From Bathymodiolus brooksi (taxonomy: Eukaryota > Mollusca > Bivalvia > Mytilida > Modiolidae): DNA of 64,000 bases. Positions 45,101-50,149 of this stretch are shown in pieces. The number at the start of each line of letters is the position of its first letter. The stretch's first letter is position 1. A model generated the notes under the pieces. It saw only the letters and a list, made by a program, of their open reading frames with translations. It was not told where the DNA came from and did no database searches. The DNA is taken from assembly GCA_963680875.1 (NCBI GenBank), contig OY804586.1:54780203-54844202 (forward strand). Direction: 5' to 3'. Position numbers and translations under genes: made by a program.

Positions 45101-48100
45101 CCATGTTGTGATGTTCGTTACGATTTACGCATAAAACGATGTTCGGTTCTTCTTTACATCCAGTTGTTTGTAGAAAGGCGCATGTCTTATTTACGTTATG
45201 TGTGTGTGTTTGCGTATATTGGTGTCCAACATATTGTGTTATGCTTGTGCTTTGTTTGTCTTCGTCTTGTGTACCATAAGTTGCCAGTTTCTCTAGATTG
45301 CCCCTTCGGTATTCTCTAATGTTTATTTACATGTATAACAACACTAGTATAAATAAAACTAAAGATTATTTACAAACAAATGAAAATAAAGGACGAAGCG
45401 AGCATCGAGATAGCAGATATTAACACATTTTAATATACATATGAAGAGTAAGGTTATTGTTGTTATTGATTGTTGTTTAGCACCAATGCAACAATGTTTC
45501 AGCTATATCATGGCGAGAACAGGTTCATATGTTATTATTCTTATGGGTGCAACGCCTCCCTCAGGCATTGATGACCTTTGCGTTTTGAACTTTTGGATTT
45601 ATTTCTCCCAAAGAGTTTAAGATTATTTGGCTACCACAAATATTTGGCTTTGAGTGTACCTGATGAATGTTGTTCAAGAAACGTGTCGTGAGCATTAAAT
45701 GTGATTTTTACGTTTTTAATTTTTCCCAAATATTTAAGCTACAGTATATATTGTATCAATTTAGGTCCTTGTCAGCCTCCACCTTGTGCTCCGCCACCCC
45801 CGAACGTGTGTACTGAGCCACAATATAGAATCATCGATGGTGTCAAGTGTCCATGGTGTTACAAGATTGTACAATGCAAACCAAGTAAATCATATTTTTA
45901 TTTAATTTACTAAAGATTAAATCTTTAATAAGTACCAATAGCTACACACGAAATTATAAACAGTTCAACAAATCTTAACCACCACTCTGATATATTTCAT
46001 AAATATTTCTTTTTAATATTTTTTGTAGACCAATTTGCTATATACACTACATCTATGCACAAAGTCTCAAGTCTGAGTTCCATGTTGTGATGTTCGTTAC
46101 GATTTACGCATAAAACGATGTTCGGTTCTTCTTTACCTCCAGTTGTTTGTAGAAAGGCACATGTCTTATTTACGTTATTTGTGTGTGTTTGCGTATATTG
46201 GTGTCCAACATATTGTGTTATGCTTGTGCTTTGTTTGTCTTCGTCTTGTGTACCATATGTTGCCAGTTTCTCTAGATTGTCCCTTCGGTATTCTCTAATG
46301 TTTATTTACATGTATAACAACACTAGTATAAATAAAACTAAAGATTATTTACAAACAAATGAAAATAAAGGACGAAGCGAGCACCGAGATAGCAGATATT
46401 AACACATTTTAATATACATATGAAGAGTAAGGTTATTGATTGTTATTGATTGTTGTTTAGCACCAATGCAACAATGTTTCAGCTATATCATGGCGAGAAA
46501 AGGTTCATTTTCAATGAGATGATGATGAAGTCCGCTTTGTACAAGACTAACACGCCGACTTGGATTGCTAGCTCATTGAAACAACAGTACGCGGATAAAC
46601 ATGTCGCCCCCACTGGGACACATTTTCCCGATTCCGAACCAACCGGTATTTGCTCTTTCTCATTAATGTTGCGAGCTTAGTGGAGAAGCAACAAATACCA
46701 ATTTTATAGTCTTTGGTTTGACGCTAGCGGAGCTAGAACCCACGATCTACCGAACTCGAGTCGAGCACGCTACTCATTACGCCACCGATGCGGTTGTGTG
46801 GTATATTTGTTAGAGATTATATCTACATATGAAATCAGTGCCTTTTACTACCAGGATTTATTTGTTCCACTGCCAACTTGTGTTTCAAATTTTTGTCTGT
46901 GACATACGGTTAATGGTTTTCGGAAGTACTCCGGGTCCATGCATCATCACAATATATCATATTTGAAATATTGTTGAAAGTGGCGTTTAACACCATTGCC
47001 ATATTGTGGCAAGTCGATTGTCTTTGTTTTGGGGTAATTCGGTTTCTTGCTCCAATAAAGCTGACCGCCATGATATAGAAAATATCATATTGTTATAAAT
47101 TTCATTGAGAGCAAATTACATAAGAACTGTATTAGTCATCTTTTTAATTTTCTGTGTATTGTTTGTATTTATTATTTTGTTTCGCTTTTGTGTCTTATAT
47201 CCAATGTCGCCTGTCTCTATGGGTTTTCCATTCTTGATGACCGCTTCGGTTTTCTATGACGTTTATATTGACTAAACATTGTATACGAACAAATTGTTTC
47301 GTGTATTGCATGATATCCTTTGCTAAAATACAAAATTGATTTTTTCTGTCAGATTGTGAAAATGGTAAACCACTTCCACACATAAACTGTGGGCTAGCAG
47401 TCAACAGAAAAGACTGTCCCCCTGAATATTACTGTAATGTAGACCCTCTGGACAGGTTTGCAGTATGTTGTCCCGGTAGGTATATATTCATATAATAGTT
47501 ACTGATATGGAGGGCAATATCATCTCCACTGTACCGTACCACGACTCTTGCGTAGTCTGTATATCCTGATATTGCCCTACATATCAATAACTATTATGTT
47601 TATTGCATGGAATATCAGAATCTGACAGACACAATATATATGCACAGAAGTTTTCAACGAATCAAGAAACCTTTTTGGAACTGCAATTGTATTATACAAT
47701 TAATGACTTTTAATAAGGTGAATACAAGGATTTATTATATTTACCGAGGCCAGCGGCCGATGTAAATATATTATTCTTGGGTTAGTAAATCCTGGTATCC
47801 ATCGAATTGAAAGTCATTAATTGTTTTATTATATGACACATTTTTCTTTCGCCCTTAAAATAGGCTTTAACAGAGAAATGTTTTAGTGCAGAAAAATTCG
47901 TTTGGCCCATAACTGTATACTAGTATATAATATATGTATTTTCAGATAAAAAGCCACCAGGGCCGCCATCACCACCACCAACGACGACACCATTGCCACC
48001 AGCGCCAACGAAACCACCACAAAAGAAATGCCCTTCAGACCCATTACCTAACGCCAAATGTTATCAACACACTAGAATCTGTACTGATGATTCTGACTGT

Positions 48101-48160
48101 AAAGGACACAAGAAGTGTTGTAGATACGGGTGTTACTATAAATGTCTCGATCCTCTGTAA
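21107..48160 (+). CDS. Secreted WAP/antistasin/Kunitz/lustrin-type multi-domain protease inhibitor, 17 exons
   Basis: Joined exons: 21107-21157, 22626-22728, 23487-23545, 26909-27011, 27757-27815, 29052-29142, 30277-30341, 30575-30665, 33463-33513, 34257-34343, 34756-34875, 37697-37867, 38761-38850, 44786-44905, 45765-45884, 47353-47475, 47946-48160. All have AG acceptors and GT donors, all phases match, and the total is 1719 nt (572 residues plus stop). Order by residue: signal peptide 1-17; WAP domains at about 18-71, 72-125, 126-177 and 178-224; antistasin-like 225-253; six-cysteine module 254-293; Kunitz 294-350; antistasin 351-380; two six-cysteine modules 381-460; lustrin-type cysteine domain 461-501; proline-rich linker and WAP 502-572. 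WAP, Kunitz and antistasin domains are known extracellular protease-inhibitor folds; similar mixes occur in molluscan shell-matrix and defence proteins. There is no transmembrane segment, so the product should be secreted. Confidence 0.88.
21160..22190. other. Intron 1, unremarkable part
   Basis: AT-rich intron sequence after the signal-peptide exon. A diverged SINE-B-like 3' piece lies near 22010-22130 (ttgcttctctgctaagcaca); nothing else recognised. Confidence 0.5.
22190..22470 (+). repeat. Repeat-C1 copy
   Basis: Long copy starting near gcacctgggtccactcccag and ending gatgacccttttggtatctt, in intron 1 of the inhibitor gene. Confidence 0.75.
22530..22575. repeat. (ACTC)n microsatellite
   Basis: About 11 copies of actc in intron 1 of the inhibitor gene, 50 bp before exon 2. 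The same tail motif follows the SINE-B copy near 49850. Confidence 0.9.
22626..22728 (+). CDS. Exon 2: first half of WAP domain 1
   Basis: Phase 0 in, phase 1 out. It encodes the first four cysteines of a WAP four-disulfide core (C-P-Q... L-C-S... Q-C-K... S-D-C). The acceptor is ttttgtag. The domain is finished by exon 23487-23545. Confidence 0.88.
23487..23545 (+). CDS. Exon 3: second half of WAP domain 1
   Basis: Phase 1 in, phase 0 out. It contains the hallmark double cysteine ([13 protein letters not shown]), completing eight cysteines. The split between cysteines 4 and 5 by a phase-1 intron recurs in the next three WAP domains. Confidence 0.88.
23851..24122. mobile_element. 272-bp inverted-repeat element, hAT-like
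   Basis: Ends CAGTGCCGGATTTA and TAAATCCGGCACTG, perfect inverted repeats typical of non-autonomous hAT elements. Flanking 8-mers cttccaga and gttttaga match at 5 of 8 positions, a likely decayed target-site duplication. The open frame inside is not a gene. Intron 3. Confidence 0.88.
24138..24325 (+). repeat. Repeat-C1 copy
   Basis: Carries ttgctcaatctttatctttc and ttcgatttacgtcttccgat, with a local duplication of ttttcatttgaccatg. Directly follows the hAT-like element at 23851-24122. Confidence 0.75.
24420..24615 (+). repeat. Repeat-C2 copy with (TTTG)n
   Basis: A gttttg-rich stretch with (tttg)n followed by ctggattgtcccttattgat and ttcggtattctctaacg. Dispersed copies occur at 300-530, 45220-45335, 46195-46310 and 47115-47270. 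The Phe/Val-rich open frames are artefacts of the microsatellite. Confidence 0.82.
24940..25255 (-). repeat. Repeat-C2/C1 composite, reverse
   Basis: Plus strand shows cttagagaataccgaaggag, aactggcaacattgggtaca and further repeat-C text to about 25255. No coding signal. Confidence 0.7.
25260..26190. other. Intron 3, unremarkable part
   Basis: AT-rich; a 63-codon open frame at 25542-25733 has no support. Confidence 0.5.
26200..26453 (+). mobile_element. SINE-A, full length
   Basis: Head gccgtcgtggtcgtgatcat to end gaaaagtggcgttaaacacc, B box tagttcgaatcccgctc. Intron 3. Confidence 0.87.
26540..26581 (+). pseudogene. Fragment duplicate of exon 4 acceptor and first codons
   Basis: Matches the tract just before exon 4 and its first codons (GTTGAAACACCTAGA then GAGTATGTC) with a small deletion that breaks the frame. 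About 350 bp upstream of the real exon. Confidence 0.75.
26660..26886 (+). mobile_element. SINE-A 3' fragment split by a small inverted-repeat element
   Basis: SINE text ccgccacgatataattgaaat stops at 26683 and resumes after 26855 with gtagcgttaaacaccatt. The 172-bp insert at 26684-26855 has termini cagtcaaacctgt and acaggtttgcc, an imperfect inverted repeat. The insert is therefore younger than the SINE. Confidence 0.78.
26909..27011 (+). CDS. Exon 4: first half of WAP domain 2
   Basis: Same length (103 nt) and phases as exon 2, with the first four WAP cysteines (V-C-P-A, D-C-Y, D-C-K, E-C-P). A degenerate copy of its first 26 bp and acceptor lies upstream at 26540-26581. Confidence 0.87.
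27045..27105 (-). mobile_element. SINE-A tail fragment, reverse
   Basis: tttatggtgtttaacaccac followed by tttcaacattgtttctg, then unrelated sequence. It lies just after the exon 4 donor. Confidence 0.68.
27256..27620 (-). mobile_element. SINE-B, full length
   Basis: On the minus strand the head reads ccgcatcggtggtgtaattg with tRNA A-box (tggtgtaatt) and B-box-like (gggtttgagcccc) regions, then the family body. In intron 4 of the inhibitor gene. Confidence 0.88.
27757..27815 (+). CDS. Exon 5: second half of WAP domain 2
   Basis: A 59-nt exon, the same size as exon 3, with [13 protein letters not shown]. Exons 4-5 thus copy the exon 2-3 plan exactly. Confidence 0.87.
27885..28245 (-). repeat. 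Repeat-C1 copy, reverse
   Basis: Plus strand shows agaatccgtaaatcgaagaa, acacgaaccccactaaac and gatgaactcaggtgccccgg. Nearly full length; in intron 5. Confidence 0.78.
28262..28615 (-). mobile_element. SINE-B, diverged
   Basis: Reverse copy with ttgtttgacccgtttgggga-like text in the B-box region and the 3' body; partly decayed. Intron 5. Confidence 0.8.
28765..29005 (-). repeat. Repeat-C1 copy, reverse
   Basis: Same motifs as at 27885, in intron 5 directly before exon 6 (29052). Its end lies within about 50 bp of the acceptor. Confidence 0.78.
29052..29142 (+). CDS. Exon 6: first half of WAP domain 3
   Basis: A 91-nt exon, phase 0-1, with G-C-P-P-I-N, R-C-I, K-C-N and D-C-D-K. Shorter than exons 2 and 4 and equal in size to exon 8, so WAP domains 3 and 4 form a second related pair. 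Confidence 0.86.
29268..29435 (-). mobile_element. SINE-B, internally deleted
   Basis: Contains the 3' end (ttaacgccaactcatcagtt) and the head (cgaacacgctcaccattcca), but the middle is missing. Intron 6. Confidence 0.78.
29440..29555 (+). mobile_element. SINE-A head fragment
   Basis: Degenerate head with gcagttgtagccatgatcat and B box-like gtgttcgattcccac; directly abuts the SINE-B at 29268. Confidence 0.65.
29905..30152 (+). mobile_element. SINE-A, full length
   Basis: Head gtggtcgtggtcgtga, B box gtgagttccaatcccgc, end taaacaccataaaccaaacc. Intron 6, about 125 bp before exon 7. Confidence 0.86.
30277..30341 (+). CDS. Exon 7: second half of WAP domain 3
   Basis: A 65-nt exon, phase 1-0, with [12 protein letters not shown], completing eight cysteines. 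Donor gtatgt. Confidence 0.86.
30575..30665 (+). CDS. Exon 8: first half of WAP domain 4
   Basis: A 91-nt exon, phase 0-1, with Q-C-P-P-Y, K-C-K, Q-C-I and N-C-K-Y. Its donor TATG/gtaagata is the very sequence repeated in the 17-bp array that follows immediately (30666-32735). Reading past the donor meets a stop at 30689-30691. Confidence 0.86.
30666..32735 (+). repeat. 17-bp minisatellite built on the exon 8 donor site
   Basis: Roughly 120 degenerate copies of ggtaagatagaacttat, starting directly at the exon 8 splice donor. The unit keeps tatggtaagata, the donor of exon 8. Copy number is length divided by 17. No gene inside; open frames on the minus strand are repeat artefacts. Confidence 0.95.
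33014..33245 (+). mobile_element. SINE-A, full length
   Basis: Head gtcgtgatcgtatggtag, B box gtgagttcgaacaccac, end gtgacgctaaacaccataac. Intron 8, after the 17-bp array. Confidence 0.85.
33463..33513 (+). CDS. Exon 9: second half of WAP domain 4
   Basis: A 51-nt exon with [11 protein letters not shown]. Unlike exons 3, 5 and 7 it leaves in phase 1, matching the all phase-1 modules downstream. Confidence 0.85.
33800..34135 (-). repeat. Repeat-C1 copy, reverse
   Basis: Same family (agaagccgaaaatcgaagga, ggtgaactcaggtgctcc). A 111-codon open frame across it (33696-34031) is not a gene: it has Arg/Lys-rich repeat text and no domain. Confidence 0.78.
34257..34343 (+). CDS. Exon 10: antistasin-like domain with one cysteine missing
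   Basis: An 87-nt phase 1-1 exon. The second half ([19 protein letters not shown]) is a clear antistasin motif. The first half has [10 protein letters not shown], so the usual second cysteine is absent, leaving five. The acceptor is caacag. Confidence 0.82.
34555..34675 (-). repeat. Repeat-C2 fragment, reverse
   Basis: Plus strand: gttagagaataccgaaaggg, then tccagagaaactggcaacat. Lies between exons 10 and 11. Confidence 0.72.
34756..34875 (+). CDS. Exon 11: unclassified six-cysteine module, copy 1
   Basis: A 120-nt phase 1-1 exon encoding 40 residues with six cysteines spaced C-x4-C-x7-C-x12-C-x2-C-x5-C and the shared segment I-I-D-G-V-K-C. The module recurs with identical spacing in exons 14a and 14b. 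It recalls a stretched antistasin domain but does not match the family spacing; I do not recognise a named family. Confidence 0.82.
35275..35640 (-). repeat. Repeat-C1 copy, reverse
   Basis: Near full-length copy (agtttgaagataccagtaat to tcatggtgggg), in intron 11. Confidence 0.78.
36500..36845 (-). mobile_element. SINE-B, full length
   Basis: Head accgatgcggtt at 36832 and tail gagtgattgagtagtttttg. Intron 11, about 0.85 kb before the Kunitz exon. Confidence 0.86.
37091..37466. mobile_element. About 375-bp inverted-repeat element before the Kunitz exon
   Basis: Left end tttataccacggttttccga with gttaa and right end ttaactccgaaaacgtggta with taaa form an imperfect terminal inverted repeat of about 25 bp. 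Non-coding interior. Intron 11. Confidence 0.8.
37697..37867 (+). CDS. Exon 12: Kunitz (BPTI) inhibitor domain
   Basis: A single 171-nt phase 1-1 exon holds a full Kunitz domain: six cysteines spaced 8-15-7-12-3, with G-P-C-K-A around the reactive site, F-I-Y-G-G-C and N-N-F-K-S. The expected P1 residue is Lys (in G-P-C-K-A), which in this family usually gives trypsin- or plasmin-like specificity; the target here is inference. An inverted-repeat element lies about 230 bp upstream. Confidence 0.93.
38005..38248 (-). mobile_element. SINE-A, reverse, decayed
   Basis: Tail gttaacgtcaccgtcaacaa, body caggagaaaccgactacacg, and a weak head (ccatacgatcgtctacatg). Intron 12. Confidence 0.75.
38454..38725 (+). 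mobile_element. SINE-B close to exon 13
   Basis: Forward copy with A box (tggtataatggttagcg) and B box (ggttcgagcccc), ending about 40 bp before the exon 13 acceptor. The tRNA-like head cannot fold as a tRNA because its 3' half is SINE body. Confidence 0.88.
38761..38850 (+). CDS. Exon 13: antistasin-like domain
   Basis: A 90-nt phase 1-1 exon with all six antistasin cysteines ([12 protein letters not shown], then [10 protein letters not shown]). The donor is gttagt. Two decayed copies of the exon end and donor follow within 200 bp. A SINE-B ends about 40 bp before the acceptor. Confidence 0.87.
38905..39020 (+). pseudogene. Two decayed tandem copies of the exon 13 end
   Basis: The stretch coding C-P-I-C-K-C-K-P and the first bases of the intron are repeated twice. 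In the first copy the donor gt is changed to at; in the second the donor survives but a cysteine codon has become Trp (tgt to tgg). Neither has an acceptor. Confidence 0.8.
39925..40675. repeat. About 183-bp tandem repeat, four copies
   Basis: Copies begin near 39930, 40115, 40302 and 40482 with aataggctatgttctgaggg or close variants and include ttttgctttgc and atcatctgcaatatgagcta. Inside the foldback element. Confidence 0.88.
40900..41515. repeat. About 170-bp tandem repeat, four copies
   Basis: Copies begin near 40907, 41066, 41239 and 41414 with ggaagtaggaatctgatggg and include gtgaccaaatatcagatttc. Minus-strand open frames of 71-135 codons here are repeat artefacts without domains. Confidence 0.85.
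43495..43920. repeat. About 190-bp tandem repeat with agccaaattggct
   Basis: Two and a half copies; each has several near-palindromes gccaaattggc. Lies between the foldback element and exon 14a. Confidence 0.85.
44225..44400. repeat. Short tandem repeat with tatcagctaa
   Basis: Four degenerate units of roughly 40-50 bp: agtacatatcagctaaacat with catctgataataat. Intron 13. Confidence 0.75.
44786..44905 (+). CDS. Exon 14a: six-cysteine module, copy 2
   Basis: A 120-nt phase 1-1 exon with the same C-x4-C-x7-C-x12-C-x2-C-x5-C spacing as exon 11, preceded by a proline-rich run (P-P-P-C-A-P-P-P-P). It lies in the first copy of a 979-bp direct duplication. Confidence 0.85.
45765..45884 (+). CDS. 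Exon 14b: six-cysteine module, copy 3, identical to 14a
   Basis: Coding sequence identical to 14a, with the same acceptor and donor, 979 bp downstream. Because the exon is phase 1-1, including one or both copies keeps the frame. It could also be an assembly artefact from two haplotypes. Confidence 0.78.
46450..46795 (-). mobile_element. SINE-B, full length, at the 979-bp duplication edge
   Basis: Reverse copy whose 3' 60 bp also appear at 45464-45525 as part of duplication copy 1. Head accgatgcggtt at 46785. Confidence 0.87.
46795..47085 (+). mobile_element. SINE-A, decayed, with a second partial copy
   Basis: Weak head and body ending ttgttgaaagtggcgtttaac, then a second body piece (gtggcaagtcgattgtcttt to gctgaccgccatgatatag). 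Intron 14b. Confidence 0.68.
47115..47275 (+). repeat. Repeat-C2 copy
   Basis: Contains cttatatccaatgtcgcctg and ccgcttcggttttctatgac, just before exon 15. Confidence 0.7.
47353..47475 (+). CDS. Exon 15: lustrin-type cysteine-rich domain
   Basis: A 123-nt phase 1-1 exon. Cysteine pattern: [20 protein letters not shown], then A-V-C-C-P at the end. This matches the short cysteine-rich repeat of lustrin-like proteins (C...C...CPxxxxC...CCP), found in molluscan shell proteins and other Kunitz/WAP proteins. Recognition is by motif only. Confidence 0.78.
47492..47600. mobile_element. Hairpin-forming element, 30-bp arms
   Basis: Arms ataatagttactgatatgga with gggcaatatc and the near reverse complement at 47570-47598. 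Starts within 20 bp of the exon 15 donor. Confidence 0.75.
47683..47850. mobile_element. Long imperfect hairpin element
   Basis: acaattaatgacttttaata and aaggatttattatatttacc pair with inverted text at 47752-47845 around a cggccgatg centre. Intron 15, just before the last exon. Confidence 0.72.
47946..48160 (+). CDS. Exon 16: proline-rich linker, terminal WAP domain and stop
   Basis: The exon opens with about 27 residues rich in Pro and Thr (a likely flexible, O-glycosylated linker) and then a full eight-cysteine WAP domain with K-K-C-C-R-Y-G-C. The stop TAA is at 48158-48160. This WAP domain is uninterrupted, unlike the four N-terminal ones. Confidence 0.88.
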
Positions 48161-48229
48161 GATCTAGGATTTAAGATGTTATTTTCTGATTTATCGAAAC
48201 ACGATAAGGGAATTTAAGATTGCATAACA

Positions 48230-48235
48230 AATAAA
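48230..48235 (+). terminator. Polyadenylation signal AATAAA, first candidate
   Basis: AATAAA 70 bp after the stop codon, in an AT-rich context. A second AATAAA lies at 48365-48370, after a partial duplicate of the exon end. Confidence 0.55.
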
Positions 48236-48274
48236 ATTAACTACATTGTATTTCTTGTTATGTTCCATCCTAGC

Positions 48275-48366
48275 TATGGGTGTTCCTATAAATGTCTCGA
48301 TCCTCTGTAAGATCTAAGATTTAAGATATTATTTTCTGATTTATTGAAACACGACAAAGGAATTAA
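48275..48366 (+). pseudogene. Partial duplicate of the last-exon end
   Basis: Repeats the last coding stretch, the stop codon and early 3' UTR of exon 16 (48126-48213) with a few substitutions. One changes codon TAC in the original to TCC. It is preceded by a CCTAG acceptor-like site. Too short to encode a domain. Confidence 0.75.
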
Positions 48367-48370
48367 TAAA
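48365..48370 (+). terminator. Polyadenylation signal AATAAA, second candidate
   Basis: AATAAA downstream of the duplicated 3' segment (48275-48366). It could serve a longer 3' UTR or an alternative last exon. Confidence 0.4.
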
Positions 48371-48429
48371 GGAAACACATTGTAAATGGTAATTGTCTTT
48401 CATTATGGTGGATAGCACTAGTGGAGCAG

Positions 48430-49250
48430 AATAGTGATTTATGTTCGAGATGTGTTTTCATGAACATAAAGAGAAGGGATGGACTTTTTACTTTAAAACT
48501 CGATAATTAGTGTTAATTTATGTTTTTAATGTACTCCTTCTAGAAAATATCTGGACAAAACAAAACCACCAAAAATCAACGACATCATACCTTTAAGTAT
48601 GAACTATTTTTGAAAGTATTTTAGCATCTATAATTCTAACTCCTTTATTACTGTTTTTATTTCAAATGTACACAATGTACACTTCATAAATTTATCATAG
48701 CAATAAGTATACCTATTACGTACAAATAGAGTAAACAATACCACGTGATTGGCCCCATTCAACCTGTATTGTGGAATTCTACCTAAAAAAATAGGATCAA
48801 AAGATTTCTACTTTTTGCTTTCTACTTAAATGGATGTAGTTAATACATTAGCCTTAGCGTATGAAAATATAGACAAATATTTTTAATTTAAGCACACACA
48901 CACACACAAATACACACACACACATTCACGAAGTTCAAACAAAAAGTGTTCATACCATTCGTTAACAAAATAACCTTTTTATTGTCCCTCAATAATGTGA
49001 TTGATTAAAAACTAAGGTTGATCTCCCTTCGTCATAGGTAATCTGAGCTGATTTTCAATTATTTGGTTATCCAATCTTTTTACTTTGAGCGTACCTGATG
49101 AAGGTTACCCCAGAAACAAGTTGTGCGCACTAAATTAGATATCTTTATATTTAGTGGGGGTTTTTTCAGTAACAGCTCAACTATCGCTATTGAGACCACG
49201 TTATCATCACATTTTGGATTAACACGAAAATATGAAGAAAAGCTTAAATA
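48430..49250. other. 3' flank of the inhibitor gene
   Basis: AT-rich with a short (AC)n run at 48894-48924. No gene signal. A sequence near 49081-49130 (gagcgtacctgatgaaggtt) resembles the text at 44674-44720 before exon 14a, so another diffuse repeat is present. Confidence 0.5.
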
Positions 49251-49287
49251 TATATGCAGAAAAAGTGTAGTAAACCGTAAATCGAAG

Positions 49288-49535
49288 AATATTTGGTTTG
49301 TTTTTGGTGTTTAACGCCACTTTCAACAATATTTCAGCTATATCGTGTGGGGTCAGAGTAACCAGACAAAACCACCGACCTGTTGCAAGTTACTGACAAA
49401 TCGTATTACATAATGTTGTATCGAGTACACCATGCCATGATCGGGGTTCGAACTCACAACGTTAGTGGTGATAGACACTGGTTGCACTGGTAGCTGTAAA
49501 TCCAACTATCATACAATCACAAACACGATGGATGC
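49288..49535 (-). mobile_element. SINE-A with a 10-bp target-site duplication
   Basis: Full reverse copy flanked on both sides by TAAATCGAAG (49278-49287 and 49536-49545). It has inserted into a repeat-C1 copy whose text resumes after the SINE. The duplication proves retroposition boundaries for the family. Confidence 0.9.
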
Positions 49536-49707
49536 TAAATCGAAGCAGGACAGTCAATACAATGACCAAATAAGGAAGGACAAAAAGGCAAAGAATGATC
49601 GTCAAAATACTACACAGAAAACTAAAGATTTCATTTTCCGATAAATATTAAGACCTTTATATTAATCTGATGACAGGAGGAACTTAATTATATATGTTGT
49701 GAACCGC

Positions 49708-49860
49708 GTCAGTGGCGTAATGGCTAGCGTGCTGGTCTAGTACAAAGCGGACCTCATGATCATCATCATCTCATTGAAAATTAACTTGATCTCGCCATGA
49801 TACAGTTGAAAAATTGCTGAATTGGCGTTAAGCAACAATCACTCAGTCACTCACTCACTC
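49708..49860 (+). mobile_element. SINE-B, internally deleted
   Basis: The head (gtggcgtaatggctagcgtg) is joined directly to the 3' segment (ctagtacaaagcggacctca), skipping the B box and body. The tail is a short actc repeat. Confidence 0.82.
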
Positions 49861-50149
49861 TATATGTTGTATTGTTAAAGTATTATGTTGATGATTATTT
49901 TCAATGAAATCTCAAATTATTTATGAAAAATAATTAAATAAACGTTAGATACGCTCAAAATCGAAAGATTGGAAAGCCAAATAGCTTAAAGTCTTTGGAT
50001 CAATGAAACCACAGGACCTAAACAGGATAGACAATGCAAAACCTATGCCTGAGGGAGGAGAACATTAGATTTATTAATAATTACATTATGTAGGAACTGT
50101 AAATTTCAGTAATAAATATGTCTAATAAAACATGCCAGTGCCGAAGCAA

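Larger units (their letters stand above)
44547..46507 (+). repeat. Direct tandem duplication, 979-bp unit, carrying exon 14
   Basis: Copy 1 is 44547-45525 and copy 2 is 45526-46507. They differ at about a dozen positions, all outside the exon. Each contains exon 14, a repeat-C fragment and the 3' part of a SINE-B. Copy 1 is cut inside the SINE at ggttcat, copy 2 runs on into the full SINE. The junction shares ttcat with the start of the unit, suggesting microhomology. Confidence 0.93.

Noticed and set aside
46118..46402. 94-codon open frame after exon 14b
   Set aside because: Part of the 979-bp duplicate and a repeat-C2 copy; the counterpart in copy 1 is not open, so it is not conserved.
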